Source of the DNA: Oscillospiraceae bacterium
GTDB lineage: Bacteria > Bacillota > Clostridia > Oscillospirales > Oscillospiraceae
Length of the DNA: 64,000 nt
Assembly: GCA_017861365.1 (NCBI GenBank)
Contig: JAGFXR010000006.1
Coordinates: forward strand, 124,001-188,000
Direction of reading: 5' to 3'
Shown here one piece after another: positions 43,566 to 52,700 of this stretch; position 1 is the stretch's first letter, and every line of letters starts with the position of its first letter. A program made the position numbers and the translations under genes. The notes beneath the pieces are model-generated. The model was not told the origin of the DNA, ran no database searches, and saw nothing but the letters and a program-made list of their open reading frames with translations.

Positions 43566-44791
43566 ACCCGTATCGAAATGATTTCCCTCTTCTGCGGCAG
43601 ACAGACGAAAAGGGCAGAACCTGGGCCTACCTTGACAACGCCGCCACGACGCAGAAGCCCGAAGCCGTGATCACGGCGATCGCGGATTACTATCAAAGAG
43701 AAAACGCCAACCCTCATCGGGGCGCCTACGACCTGAGCGTCGCCGCGACAAACGTTCTCGAGTCCGCCCGTGAAAAGGTAAAGTCCTTCATCGGCGGGGA
43801 TGCGCGCGGTGAGCTTATCTTCACCCGGGGCGCGACAGAATCCATCAATCTCGTCGCCTCGAGCTGGGGTAAAATCGGCCTGCGGCCCGGCGACGAGATC
43901 GTCATCGCGATTTCCGAGCACCACAGCAATCTGCTGCCCTGGCAGGCGGCGGCCCGCGAAACGGGCGCGGTTTTAAACTATTTGTACACGGACGCGGACG
44001 GCCGTCTGCTCCAAAGTGAGATCGGCGCCAAGATCACCGAGCGAACGAAGCTTGTCGCCGTTGCCCATGTTTCAAACGTGACGGGCGTTGTGAATCCTGT
44101 GGAGGCTGTGATCCGGGCGGCGCACGCCGTGGGTGCGGTGGTGCTGGTGGACGGAACCCAGAGCGTCCCTCACATGGCGGTGAATGTTTCTGCGCTGGAC
44201 GCGGATTTTTATGTTTTTTCGGCGCACAAGATGCTGGGGCCAATGGGCATCGGAGCGCTCTACGGCAAAAAGGCCCTGCTTGATGCCATGCCGCCCTACC
44301 TCTACGGCGGGGACATGATCGAATACGTCGAGGAGCAGAGCGCGACCTTCGCGCCCCTGCCCCAGAAGTTTGAGGCCGGTACCCAGAATGTAGGCGGGGC
44401 GGCGGGGTTTGCCGCCGCGATCGATTATTTAATCTCAGCCGGTATGGATACCGTGGTTCGGCAGGAATGTGCGCTGACGGACGGACTGCTGAACGCGCTC
44501 AAAGACATACCCTATCTGCGCCTCATCGGCCCTTCGGAGAACGCGGAGCGGATCGGTGTCGTCTCCTTCACGATAGAGGGGGCGCATCCCCACGATATCG
44601 CGACAATCTTAAACTCGGACAGGGTGGCTGTCCGCTCGGGACACCACTGCGCCCAGCCTTTTATGCATCATCTCGGCGTTCAGGCGACTTGCCGTGCCAG
44701 TGTTTATCTTTATAATACCGAACAGGATATTGAACGGCTGGCTGAAAGCCTCAAAAACGTCAGGAGGTGGCTGGGTCATGGAGTTAAATGA
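43562..44791 (+). CDS. sufS: Cysteine desulfurase SufS
   Basis: 409 residues, group II desulfurase. The PLP lysine lies in FSAHKMLGPMGIGALYG, and the catalytic cysteine is in RSGHHCAQPFMHHLG near 364. It takes sulfur from cysteine as a persulfide and passes it to SufU, encoded next with a 14-base overlap. The start overlaps sufD by 4 bases. Confidence 0.96.
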   Translation: MNPYRNDFPLLRQTDEKGRTWAYLDNAATTQKPEAVITAIADYYQRENANPHRGAYDLSVAATNVLESAREKVKSFIGGDARGELIFTRGATESINLVASSWGKIGLRPGDEIVIAISEHHSNLLPWQAAARETGAVLNYLYTDADGRLLQSEIGAKITERTKLVAVAHVSNVTGVVNPVEAVIRAAHAVGAVVLVDGTQSVPHMAVNVSALDADFYVFSAHKMLGPMGIGALYGKKALLDAMPPYLYGGDMIEYVEEQSATFAPLPQKFEAGTQNVGGAAGFAAAIDYLISAGMDTVVRQECALTDGLLNALKDIPYLRLIGPSENAERIGVVSFTIEGAHPHDIATILNSDRVAVRSGHHCAQPFMHHLGVQATCRASVYLYNTEQDIERLAESLKNVRRWLGHGVK

Positions 44792-45221
44792 GCTTTATTC
44801 CGATATTGTCACAGAATACGCCGCCGATAAGTCGCACTGGCACCCGCTTGCCGGGGCTGACGTGCATATGCGGGGCGTAAATCCGAGCTGCGGCGATGAA
44901 CTGAACCTTGAACTTGACATTGAGGACGGCAGGATCCGCCAGGCCGGCCTGACCGGAGGCGGATGCGCAATCTCCGAGGCCTCGGCCTCGATCATGGCGG
45001 ATATGGTGGAGGGCAAGACCCTTGAAGAGGCAAAGACCCTTGCCGGGCTCTTCCTGGCCATGGTCAGGAAGGAGATCACCGACGTAGGGCAGCTTGAAAC
45101 GCTCGAAGATGCTCAGGTTTTCGAAAACATCTCGAATATGCCCGCCCGCACCAAATGCGCGGTGCTTGCCTGGCACACGCTGGATGAAGCTTTGAAAAAA
45201 TGGGAGGCCGAACAGCTCTGA
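44778..45221 (+). CDS. sufU: SufU-type zinc-dependent sulfurtransferase
   Basis: 147 residues from ATG 44778 (AGGAGG upstream). The zinc/sulfur-acceptor cysteines are in VNPSCGDELN, TGGGCAISEASAS and RTKCAVLAW, with the Asp of CGD as the other ligand. SufU takes the persulfide from SufS in Gram-positive bacteria. It is the last gene of the operon, followed by a strong terminator. Confidence 0.95.
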   Translation: MELNELYSDIVTEYAADKSHWHPLAGADVHMRGVNPSCGDELNLELDIEDGRIRQAGLTGGGCAISEASASIMADMVEGKTLEEAKTLAGLFLAMVRKEITDVGQLETLEDAQVFENISNMPARTKCAVLAWHTLDEALKKWEAEQL

Positions 45222-45329
45222 GTACCTCGGCATTCTGTGTTTTATGGAAATTTTTTTAATCATTTTATGATCAAATCAAACTCCTGTAATTTAATTCCTG
45301 GAAAATAATAAGTGGTTGATCAACAGCTT

Positions 45330-45360
45330 GAAGCGCCGCATCAGCGGCGCTTCTTCATTT
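45330..45360 (+). terminator. Terminator of the suf operon
   Basis: Perfect 10-bp GC-rich arms (45330-45339 and 45344-45353) with a 4-base loop, followed by TTCATTTT. Confidence 0.88.
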
Positions 45361-45430
45361 TAAACTTATATGACTAGCAAACTTGTCTCACATTAAAAGA
45401 ATGATATATTGATGCTGAAAAAAATGCAAA

Positions 45431-45709
45431 ATGGCAGGAAAACGTGTAAAAAAAGATGCAGCCACAAAGGTCGCACGGCAGCGCCTGAGCGTATTGGAAC
45501 TGGCGGAAACACTGGGCAGCATCTCGGAAGCATGCCGCTATGACCGCTGGCTTAAGTTGGAGGATTGCCTATGGTTCTTGCGTACCGGTCCACTGGATAT
45601 TTACCGCCGTTGGTTGCAGTGTGCTGGTTACGATGGATCACTGACTATATTCTCCCTGCGCAATACACGCCGCGTCAGGCTGACAGCTCCCTTGGTCTGC
45701 CGGAGATAA
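45431..45709 (+). pseudogene. Deleted IS481-type transposase remnant
   Basis: The first 36 residues (beginning MAGKRVKKDAATKVARQR and ending GSISEACR) match the N-terminal helix-turn-helix of IS481-like transposases as I know them. The frame then jumps straight to YDRWLKLED, a motif that normally lies far downstream, so roughly 90 codons appear to be missing in frame. After this the sequence loses similarity and ends at 45709. No DDE catalytic region remains and terminal repeats were not recognised. It is a dead internal-deletion copy. Confidence 0.65.
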
Positions 45710-45748
45710 GCAAGGCCGAGAAAGAGCCGTACATCAAGAAGCTTCGGC

Positions 45749-45834
45749 ATAAAAGAAATAGACCAAAGTGCTTAGGCACTTTGGTCTGGACAAAAAGAGA
45801 CATCATAAGAAGCTATGCCCCTTATGATGTCTCA
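45749..45834. repeat. Two adjacent perfect hairpins in the scar region
   Basis: A 12-bp stem with a TTAG loop lies at about 45752-45779, and a 13-bp stem at about 45797-45833. They sit between the transposase remnant and the tRNA fragment. The second stem begins only a few bases after the tRNA 3' end on the minus strand and could be that tRNA's old terminator. Confidence 0.45.
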
Positions 45835-45837
45835 GTA

Positions 45838-45865
45838 TGGTTACGGGCACAGGATTTGAACCTGT
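45838..45865 (-). pseudogene. tRNA 3'-end fragment (T-arm, acceptor strand, CCA)
   Basis: On the minus strand the sequence has a canonical T-arm (ACAGG, loop TTCAAAT, CCTGT), a 7-base acceptor 3' strand GCCCGTA, discriminator A and CCA. No matching 5' acceptor strand, D-arm or anticodon arm lies upstream. Such truncated tRNA ends are typical traces of integration at a tRNA gene. Confidence 0.6.
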
Positions 45866-45911
45866 GGATGGGGTCAAGATATTCAGTAATGCACATACCG
45901 AACTGTGATTT

Positions 45912-46220
45912 TTATTCACCGCCCAGCTTCTTCAGCTCCTCCTCGACTTCTTCCGCCCCTTCCTGATAAAACTTCTCCTCATCAGGGGCAAGCTCCTTCA
46001 AGAGCCGAAGGAATTCACCTGCATGAACTCGTTCCTCATCCGCAATATCTTTCAGAACCTCAATTGCCAATACGTTATCCGTTGATTCCGCCAACTGCAT
46101 ATAGAGTTGTATCGCCTCGTATTCGGCTGATATCATAAAGCGTATGGCTCTGACCAGCTCAGCCTCAGTTAGCTTTCGCTCCTTTGCAAGTCCTGAAAAC
46201 GGATGTCCAAAATCCGGCAT
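45912..46220 (-). CDS. Small ferritin-like / rubrerythrin-type diiron protein
   Basis: 102 residues from ATG 46220 with AAGGAG 7 bases upstream. The protein is two helices: RAIRFMISAEYEAIQLYMQLAE... and IEVLKDIADEERVHAGEFLRLL, the second with the E-E-x-x-H metal motif of the ferritin-like fold. It is about half the length of rubrerythrin, so dimerisation would be needed to build the diiron site, as in encapsulin-associated ferritins. It could store iron or detoxify peroxide. No encapsulin gene is in the window. It lies between two tRNA-like scars. Confidence 0.85.
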   Translation of the reverse strand: MPDFGHPFSGLAKERKLTEAELVRAIRFMISAEYEAIQLYMQLAESTDNVLAIEVLKDIADEERVHAGEFLRLLKELAPDEEKFYQEGAEEVEEELKKLGGE

Positions 46221-46503
46221 ATTAACACTCCTTTGTAACAAGATTTTTGCCGACAGGCCTTACTTCCAATTTTATTTTAATGGAGAACCGTGCTGATTGC
46301 AACTGTTTTTTCAACCAAAGCATGCCGCAATTCGATCAAACAACACCCAGCCGCATATGACCACGGGAAGAACATCAAGTCAAATGAAGATCCGCTTTTT
46401 GTTACGTCGAGACGCAGCGCCCGCTGATAAACGCCAAGGTCTAGTAATTGTGCTGTTTTTGATAGTCGTATATGCTCTGTTTTACATTTATAAAACATAA
46501 AAA

Positions 46504-46562
46504 AACCCTTGCAGCAGCTCATTTTTGAGTTGCTGCAAGGGTTCTCGCTTTGGCGGAGAGAG
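46504..46562 (-). terminator. Strong terminator behind a tRNA-Ser-like 3' end
   Basis: An 18-pair stem (46526-46543 with 46504-46521, one G-U) with a 4-base loop is followed on the minus strand by a T-run. Directly upstream on that strand, 46551-46562 reads CTCTCTCCGCCA, like the acceptor end of tRNA-Ser. No intact T-arm precedes it, so the tRNA itself is gone or degenerate. Confidence 0.5.
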
Positions 46563-46664
46563 CGCAGACCCGACTCTATCCTCAACAAAAAAATCCTGCA
46601 TTTGCAAGGGTTACCACCCATAGGGACAGTGATTGAACCGAGGGGTGACACCGGTACGGCATGC

Positions 46665-46714
46665 AAAAGCAGACATCTTTTTACCACAGAGGTAAAGGGA
46701 TGCCTGCTTTTTTA
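46665..46714. terminator. Hairpin with T-run upstream of the LuxR gene
   Basis: Arms of 13 positions (46665-46677 with 46699-46711, one mismatch), an inner ACC/GGT pairing and a T-run on the plus side. No gene ends here on either strand, so it may insulate the LuxR promoter. Confidence 0.5.
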
Positions 46715-46736
46715 TCTGTAAAAGACTGGTTTCGTC

Positions 46737-46765
46737 TTGGCAAAGCTCGAAATAAGCAGTAAAAT
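46737..46765 (+). promoter_or_regulatory. Promoter of the LuxR-family regulator
   Basis: TTGGCA (46737-46742), a 17-base spacer and TAAAAT (46760-46765), about 75 bases before the start codon. Confidence 0.55.
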
Positions 46766-46840
46766 ATTGATAGAATAAGAAATCCTTCGGGGAAGGAGTC
46801 GGCATATTGTGAAAACAGCGCGTGGAATGGGAGCAATGAG

Positions 46841-49318
46841 ATGGAAGAACGAAAAAACGGAGCGGCGGAGCTCCATTATTATTCCGACCGGCTGAAAGAC
46901 AAACTGAATCAACTGTCGGTGTCACACACCGCTATTGTGGAAGCGCCGTCGGGCTATGGGAAGACGACCGCCGTGCGGGATCATCTTGCCGCCCTTCCGC
47001 AGAATACGGGCGTCTATTGGTTTACCGCCTTCGGGGAGCTGGCCGAGGCCTGTTTCTGGCGCTTTGCGGCGGAGCTTGCCAATATTGATCCAAATGCGGG
47101 GAAGCGCCTGCAAAAGGTCGGCCTTCCGAACGCGGCGACGTTGGGCGAGGCGTGCGACGCGCTGCGCTCTATCCGGTGCCAAGACGAAGTGTTTCTCGTG
47201 ATTGACAATTTCCAGTACCTCGCCGCCGAGATGCACCCCGCGCTCTTCACCGCACTCGTCGAACACGGCGGAGAGCGGCTACATGTGATTCTCCTGACGC
47301 AGATGATGACGAAGAGCCTGCTCGCCGCCGTTGTGGGGCGCGGCTTTGCCCATATCACCCCGGAGAACCTCAGGCTTGACTCCGCCGACATCCGGCGCTA
47401 CTATGCGGATTCTGGCGTGAACGTCGCACAGGCGACCGCCGAAAAGGTGGCGGATTTCACCGGCGGCTGGATCATTGCGGTCTGCCTGCAGCTGCGAGCC
47501 TACCGCGAGAAAGGCACCTTTGCGGACACGCACGACGTCATGACGCTCATGGGAGTCCTCGTCTGGGACAAGCTCAGCGATCAGCAGCAGGATTTTTTTC
47601 TGTGCCTGTCACCTTTCGAAGCGCTTACCGTTCCCCGCATGTGTACGCTCATGGACTGGGAAGCCCTTCCCGGCTGGGCGCTGGAGGCATTGGAAATTCC
47701 GTTTATCTATTACGCGCCGGAGGAGCTCCAGTACTGGCCCCACCGGATTCTGCTGGATTTTGTCGTACTCAAATGCCGTGAGCGCGGAGACTGCTACGAA
47801 AACGCCTGTTTTACGCGGGCGGGCGACCTTTACCGGGCACTGGGCGATCACGCGCAGGCGTTGAGCTTCTACTGGCGCGTAAAAGATTATGACCGGATTC
47901 TCTCGCTGGATTTATCCCGCCCGCTTCTGGAAAGCGCCGACGCCGTGTCTTTTTCACAGATGGCGCTCGATATCGCGCAAAACTGCCCTGAGGACATCCA
48001 GCGACGCCACCTTCTTTCCATGCTCCATATCGCCTGGGCCCTCATGCTGTTTTCAAAGACCATCGAATTCCACGCGCTGATGGAAAAGCTCGTTGGGTTG
48101 CTGGACATGTGCGACGAAGATGACGCCGATCTTCTGCGGGGCGAGTGGATGCTGCTTTCCGCCTATGACCGCTATCCGCGTCTTGAGGAAATGACGCAGG
48201 CGGTTGTACAGGCCGCAGAGCTTCTGGACGGCACGGTTTCCCGCGTCATCCTCCCCGAAGCCCCGTGGTGCTTCGGCGCGATCTCTCAGCTTGACGAATT
48301 TCATCTTAAAAAAGGCGAGGCCGAAAAAGAGGCCGACGCGCTGGAAAACTGTATCACCGTCTATTCCAGACTCACGGGCGGACACGGCAGGGGTGCGGAC
48401 GCGCTATTCCGCGCGGAGCTTGCCATCTGCCGGGGCGATTGGACGGGCGCGGAAATCTTCGCCTACAAGGCGGCGTTCGTCGCGGAAAGCAGCCGTCAGG
48501 GAGTCATCCAACTGGGAGCCGCGCGGGTGCTGGCCGAGGTCGCCATGTTCCGCGCCGACGCGGACGCGTGGCTGGCCGCGATGAACTTCACGGAGCGCGC
48601 CATCGCCTCCGCCGCGCAGAATACGCCGGTGATGCGCGCGGCGCTTGAGCTCGCGCGGGGTCTGCTGTATGCGGAGCTGACCTTGCCGGAGCATGTCGCC
48701 CCTTGGCTCAGAGACGGTAATTTTTTCGGAAAACCCCTGCTCACGCCCATGGTCGGCGACGCCATCTACGTGCATCTGTCTTGTCTGGCGCTGGAGGGAA
48801 AGTATACGCGGCTTGCCGGAGAGGCGCTGGCCGTGCCGGAGGGGCTTGGCGGCAAAAGCGCCTTTGCCTGGATGCTGCTGTCCCTCCTTCAGGCCGTGGG
48901 GCAGTATCTCGCCGGCAATCGTGAGCAGGCGCTGACGCATTTGAGCCGGGCGGCGGAGCTGGAACTGTCGGAGGGCTTTGTGACGCATCTGGCGACCTGG
49001 GCGGCCTACCTCGGCGGGCTGGCGGACGAGTTGATTCAAGCAAAATACCCGGACCGGTACGACGCCTATTTGAAAACCAGGGAGCGTCTTGCGGAGGGCC
49101 GGAAAACCATTTCCCGCGCGCTGTCAAAAGAGGAAGGCCCCGAGGCGCTGACCGAACGGGAGCGCGAGATCGCGCTGCTTGCCGCGAAGGGGCTCCGCAA
49201 CGGCGAGATCGCGGAAAAGCTCCGCGTTTCGGAGAGCACGGTGCGCTTTCATCTTCGCGCGGCGTTTCAGAAGCTCGGCGTCGACCGCCGCTCGAAGCTG
49301 GCGGAAAAACTAAAGTAA
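46841..49318 (+). CDS. MalT-like LuxR family transcriptional regulator (STAND ATPase)
   Basis: 825 residues. The N-terminal STAND NTPase has Walker A EAPSGYGKTTAV near 33 and a Walker-B-like VFLVIDNFQYL near 117. A winged-helix/TPR-like helical middle (about 290-740) probably binds an inducer. The LuxR helix-turn-helix is at the end (LTEREREIALLAAKG, RNGEIAEKLRVSESTVRFHLRAAFQKLG). Such proteins activate promoters on binding a ligand and ATP. GGGAG lies 7 bases before ATG 46841; a short out-of-frame GTG frame with a stronger AAGGAG overlaps the start and may tune translation. The next genes are DUF2442 and the SLH protein, likely targets. Confidence 0.9.
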   Translation: MEERKNGAAELHYYSDRLKDKLNQLSVSHTAIVEAPSGYGKTTAVRDHLAALPQNTGVYWFTAFGELAEACFWRFAAELANIDPNAGKRLQKVGLPNAATLGEACDALRSIRCQDEVFLVIDNFQYLAAEMHPALFTALVEHGGERLHVILLTQMMTKSLLAAVVGRGFAHITPENLRLDSADIRRYYADSGVNVAQATAEKVADFTGGWIIAVCLQLRAYREKGTFADTHDVMTLMGVLVWDKLSDQQQDFFLCLSPFEALTVPRMCTLMDWEALPGWALEALEIPFIYYAPEELQYWPHRILLDFVVLKCRERGDCYENACFTRAGDLYRALGDHAQALSFYWRVKDYDRILSLDLSRPLLESADAVSFSQMALDIAQNCPEDIQRRHLLSMLHIAWALMLFSKTIEFHALMEKLVGLLDMCDEDDADLLRGEWMLLSAYDRYPRLEEMTQAVVQAAELLDGTVSRVILPEAPWCFGAISQLDEFHLKKGEAEKEADALENCITVYSRLTGGHGRGADALFRAELAICRGDWTGAEIFAYKAAFVAESSRQGVIQLGAARVLAEVAMFRADADAWLAAMNFTERAIASAAQNTPVMRAALELARGLLYAELTLPEHVAPWLRDGNFFGKPLLTPMVGDAIYVHLSCLALEGKYTRLAGEALAVPEGLGGKSAFAWMLLSLLQAVGQYLAGNREQALTHLSRAAELELSEGFVTHLATWAAYLGGLADELIQAKYPDRYDAYLKTRERLAEGRKTISRALSKEEGPEALTEREREIALLAAKGLRNGEIAEKLRVSESTVRFHLRAAFQKLGVDRRSKLAEKLK

Positions 49319-49366
49319 CGCTACCAAACTTTTTTCAAAAAACTGTCCATTCGGACGGGGCGAAAA

Positions 49367-49414
49367 CAAAAATCCTGTTCTACAATATTGTTGTAGAACA
49401 GGATTTTTGTTTTT
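49367..49414 (+). terminator. 19-bp hairpin after the LuxR gene
   Basis: Perfect 19-bp arms (49367-49385 and 49391-49409) with a 5-base loop and TTTTT following. It ends the LuxR transcript but lies only about 25 bases before the next start, so it could also attenuate read-through. Confidence 0.85.
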
Positions 49415-49439
49415 ACATCCAAAAACGAGGAGGTACAGC

Positions 49440-49697
49440 ATGGGAAGTCTGGACGGCCGGTGGATTCGGGCAATTATGCCTTTGAAGGATATGCGGCTAT
49501 TTCTGGAGTTGGAGAGCGGCAGCACTATGACTGTGAACCTTACCGAAGAACTGCATACCGCCAAATACGGTGCGCTGGAAAACGAGACGCTCTTTTGCGA
49601 CGTGAAAACCGACGGCAATGCCGTCGTGTGGGGTGAAAACAGGATTACGACGACGCTGGACGAGCTCATCGACATCGCGCTGCGCGGGATCGTTTAG
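49440..49697 (+). CDS. DUF2442 family protein
   Basis: 85 residues from ATG 49440, which has AGGAGG about 7 bases upstream. The pattern WIRAIMPLKDMRLFLELESGS near the start and AVVWGENRITTTLDELIDIAL at the end fits DUF2442, small proteins of unknown role often found near toxin-antitoxin or regulatory genes. It lies about 60 bases before the SLH protein and may share its transcript. Confidence 0.7.
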   Translation: MGSLDGRWIRAIMPLKDMRLFLELESGSTMTVNLTEELHTAKYGALENETLFCDVKTDGNAVVWGENRITTTLDELIDIALRGIV

Positions 49698-49754
49698 GGC
49701 GGGCGGAAAAGAGAACGATGGAGGCAATTTATTTCGAGGAGAGGTTATGAGAAA

Positions 49755-52700
49755 ATGAGAACGATAGGAAAACGGGCAGGGAGTCTACTGCTGTGCGCGG
49801 CGCTGGTATTCACCATGCTGCCTTTCGGCACGATCATGGCAAACGCGGCGGGGGGGTACTCCGTCACCTACGACGGCGCAGGCGCGGAAAGCGGCAGCGT
49901 CCCGGTGGATGGAGGCGTATACGAGCAGGGAAGCACCGTGACCGTACTGGACAATACGGGAAATTTGGCAAGGCCGGGCTATTTATTCGGCGGCTGGATG
50001 ATGGAGGATACGCTCTATCAGCCCGGCGACACGTTTTCCATGGAAGGCAGCACCGTGCTGTCCACCGTGTGGATTTCGGTCTACACAGTCACATATGACG
50101 TGAACGGAGGAACGGTCTCTGCCGGCGGCTCTCTGCCGACGGACACAAACGAATATCCTGAAGGAGCTGCCGTGACCGTGCAAAGCGGCAGTTCACTATC
50201 TTCCTCATACGAGTTCAACTGTTGGAACACCGAAGCCGATGGCAGCGGCACGAGCTATTCCTCCGGGGAAACCCTCACCGTAGGCACGGAGAATGTGACA
50301 CTTTACGCGACATACAATGCCGGGCCGACCGTCATACTGATTACGAATACCCTTACTTACAATGCCAACGGTGCGGACAGCGGCACCGCTCCGGAGGGAG
50401 ATCCCGATTCCTCCAGTGATTCACAAGCCACTTTCACGGTATCCGGCAATACCGGGAGCCTTCTCAAAACAGATTGCCAGTTCGCCGGTTGGAACACAGC
50501 ATCAGATGGCACCGGTACCACCTATCAGAAGGGAGAGACGGTGACCGTTTCAGGCGAACAGACGCTGTATGCCCTGTGGAAGCAGGTTTATACTGTTACC
50601 TATGACGCAAACGGCGGAACCCTGCAGTCCGGCGCCGACAATACGGAGGACTGCGCCGAAGCTTCCGGTATCTGCCTGCCTGGCTACGCGGGGATGATTG
50701 ATGCGCCAAGCGCTTCCTATGGCTTTATCGGCTGGAACACCGTGTCGAACGACTCGGGCACTGCCTATATGCCCGGCGACGTGATCACGCTTTCGTCAAA
50801 CCTGACGCTTTACGCGACGTGGCAGTACATTTCCGGGGCGTATGCCATTACCTACGATGGAAACGGAAATGACGGCGGCTCGCTGCCCGCCATCAGCTAT
50901 GTAAGCTCCGGCACGACGGTGACAGTGGCGGCGCAGGGGACGCTCACACGGTCCGATTACCAGTTTGAGGGCTGGACGGACAGCGACGGACTGCTTTATT
51001 CACAGGGAGCGCAGGTCACTGTCTCGAAGGATCTTGTCCTCTACGCCCGGTGGCTGCCCACTTACACGGTGACGTATGCCGCCCCCAACTCAAGCCTTTC
51101 GGTCCCGACGGATTCCAATGCGTATGTGACCGGTGAGAGCGCCACCGTCTTGGGAACTCTGGGAGAATCCGCCTTCATCGGTTCCGGCGTCGTTCTGGAA
51201 AAGTATCTGACCGGCTGGAGCACCGAACCAAACGGCGGGGGCTCGGTTTATGCCCCCGGCGACAGCTTTATCATAACAGAGAACACCACGCTCTACGCCG
51301 TTTATTCAAGCAGCCCGCCTGTGTCTCTCTCCCTGTTTCATACAGTCATCTATTCCAGCTACGGGGCCACCAGCGGAACGGCCCCGGTGGACTCCAACTC
51401 TTACACTACGGGAGACACCGTCACAGTTCTGGGGTTGGGCAGTCTTTTGGGAAACGGCGCGTTTTCCGGATGGCAGCGGGGGGACGGCAGCGGAACAATT
51501 TACTCCGAGGGAGCTACGCTCATCTTTCCCGAGGGTGTGACTACGCTGGTGCTCTTTCCAAAATTTACGCCTACAACCAGTGTAACGCCGTCCACCAGGT
51601 ACTGCACTGTCTATTACAACAGCAATGGGGCGGACGCGGGCAGTGTGCCCTCGGATACAACGAACTATTCGGTTTCCGCTACGGCAACCGTGATCGGCAA
51701 CACCGGAGGGCTTGTCCTGAGCGGCTATGTATTTGCGGGCTGGAGCCTCTCATCGGACGGCTCCGGCACCGTGTATCAGTCCGGAGACACAATTACGGTT
51801 ACCGGCAATATGTATCTTTATGCGGTCTGGGAATCTGGGACGGCCAGTCATGCGGTCATACAGGTGGAAAATTCAGAAACCACAGCCACCTGCTATTATA
51901 ACGAGGCGGCTGACGTAACGGTATCTGAACCGAATTATGCAGTCGTCGGCAGTAACTATTTCTCCCATTGGAATACCGAATCCGATGATACCGGCACGTC
52001 GTACGTTCCCGGCGACCATTTCACCATGCTGACCGAGGATGTGACGCTTTACGCCATTTATGATACCGAACCGGTGTATTTTGTCTCGTATGACAGCGGC
52101 AACAGCGTCAGCGGGCAGAGTAACAACGTGGGCTGCGGCTACCATGCGGGGGACACCGTGACGGCGGTTTACCCAGGCAGCTTAACGGGGCCGGACGGTA
52201 TGTATTTTTCCGGCTGGAACACCGAATCGGACGGCTCCGGCACGACGTACCAGTCCGGAGACACCTTTGTCATGGATTCCTCGGACATTACCCTCTATGC
52301 CACCTGGGTGAAGTACAATGACCGCTATACCGTCACGTACAACGGCGACGGGTATGATTTCGGTACGCTGCCGGACAGTGTCACCTCATATGACGGTGCC
52401 ACAATCACCCTGCCGACCCTGAACCTGTATCAGAGCTCCACATCGGCTGTCACTTTCCTAAAAAGTGAGTACATTCTCTACGGCTGGTACGCGGATGGCA
52501 CGCTTTGCAAGCCGGGAGGCACTTTCACCATGCCCTATTACTCGGTCACAGTAAAAGCGGCCTGGGTGCCCCTGACGTATCCGCGCACCGTCAACATATC
52601 CTACAGCGGCAACGGCAGCACGGACGGCACGGCACCGGCGTACAGTGACCTCTCCCCGGGCACCGAACTTACGCTGCCCGACAACACGGGAGGGCTGACC

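Larger units (their letters stand above)
46221..46840. other. Non-coding scar region upstream of the LuxR regulator
   Basis: About 620 bases. It contains a minus-strand terminator next to a tRNA-like end (46504-46562), a second hairpin (46665-46711) and the promoter of the LuxR gene. Open frames here lack ribosome binding sites and cross the hairpins, so none is called. Confidence 0.5.

Noticed and set aside
45838-45920. A complete tRNA gene on the minus strand
   Set aside because: Only the T-arm, acceptor 3' strand and CCA are present; no D-arm, anticodon arm or 5' acceptor strand could be found.
46297-46500. 67-residue plus-strand frame with a hydrophobic C-terminus
   Set aside because: No ribosome binding site; it lies between tRNA-like scars and the hydrophobic end alone is weak evidence.
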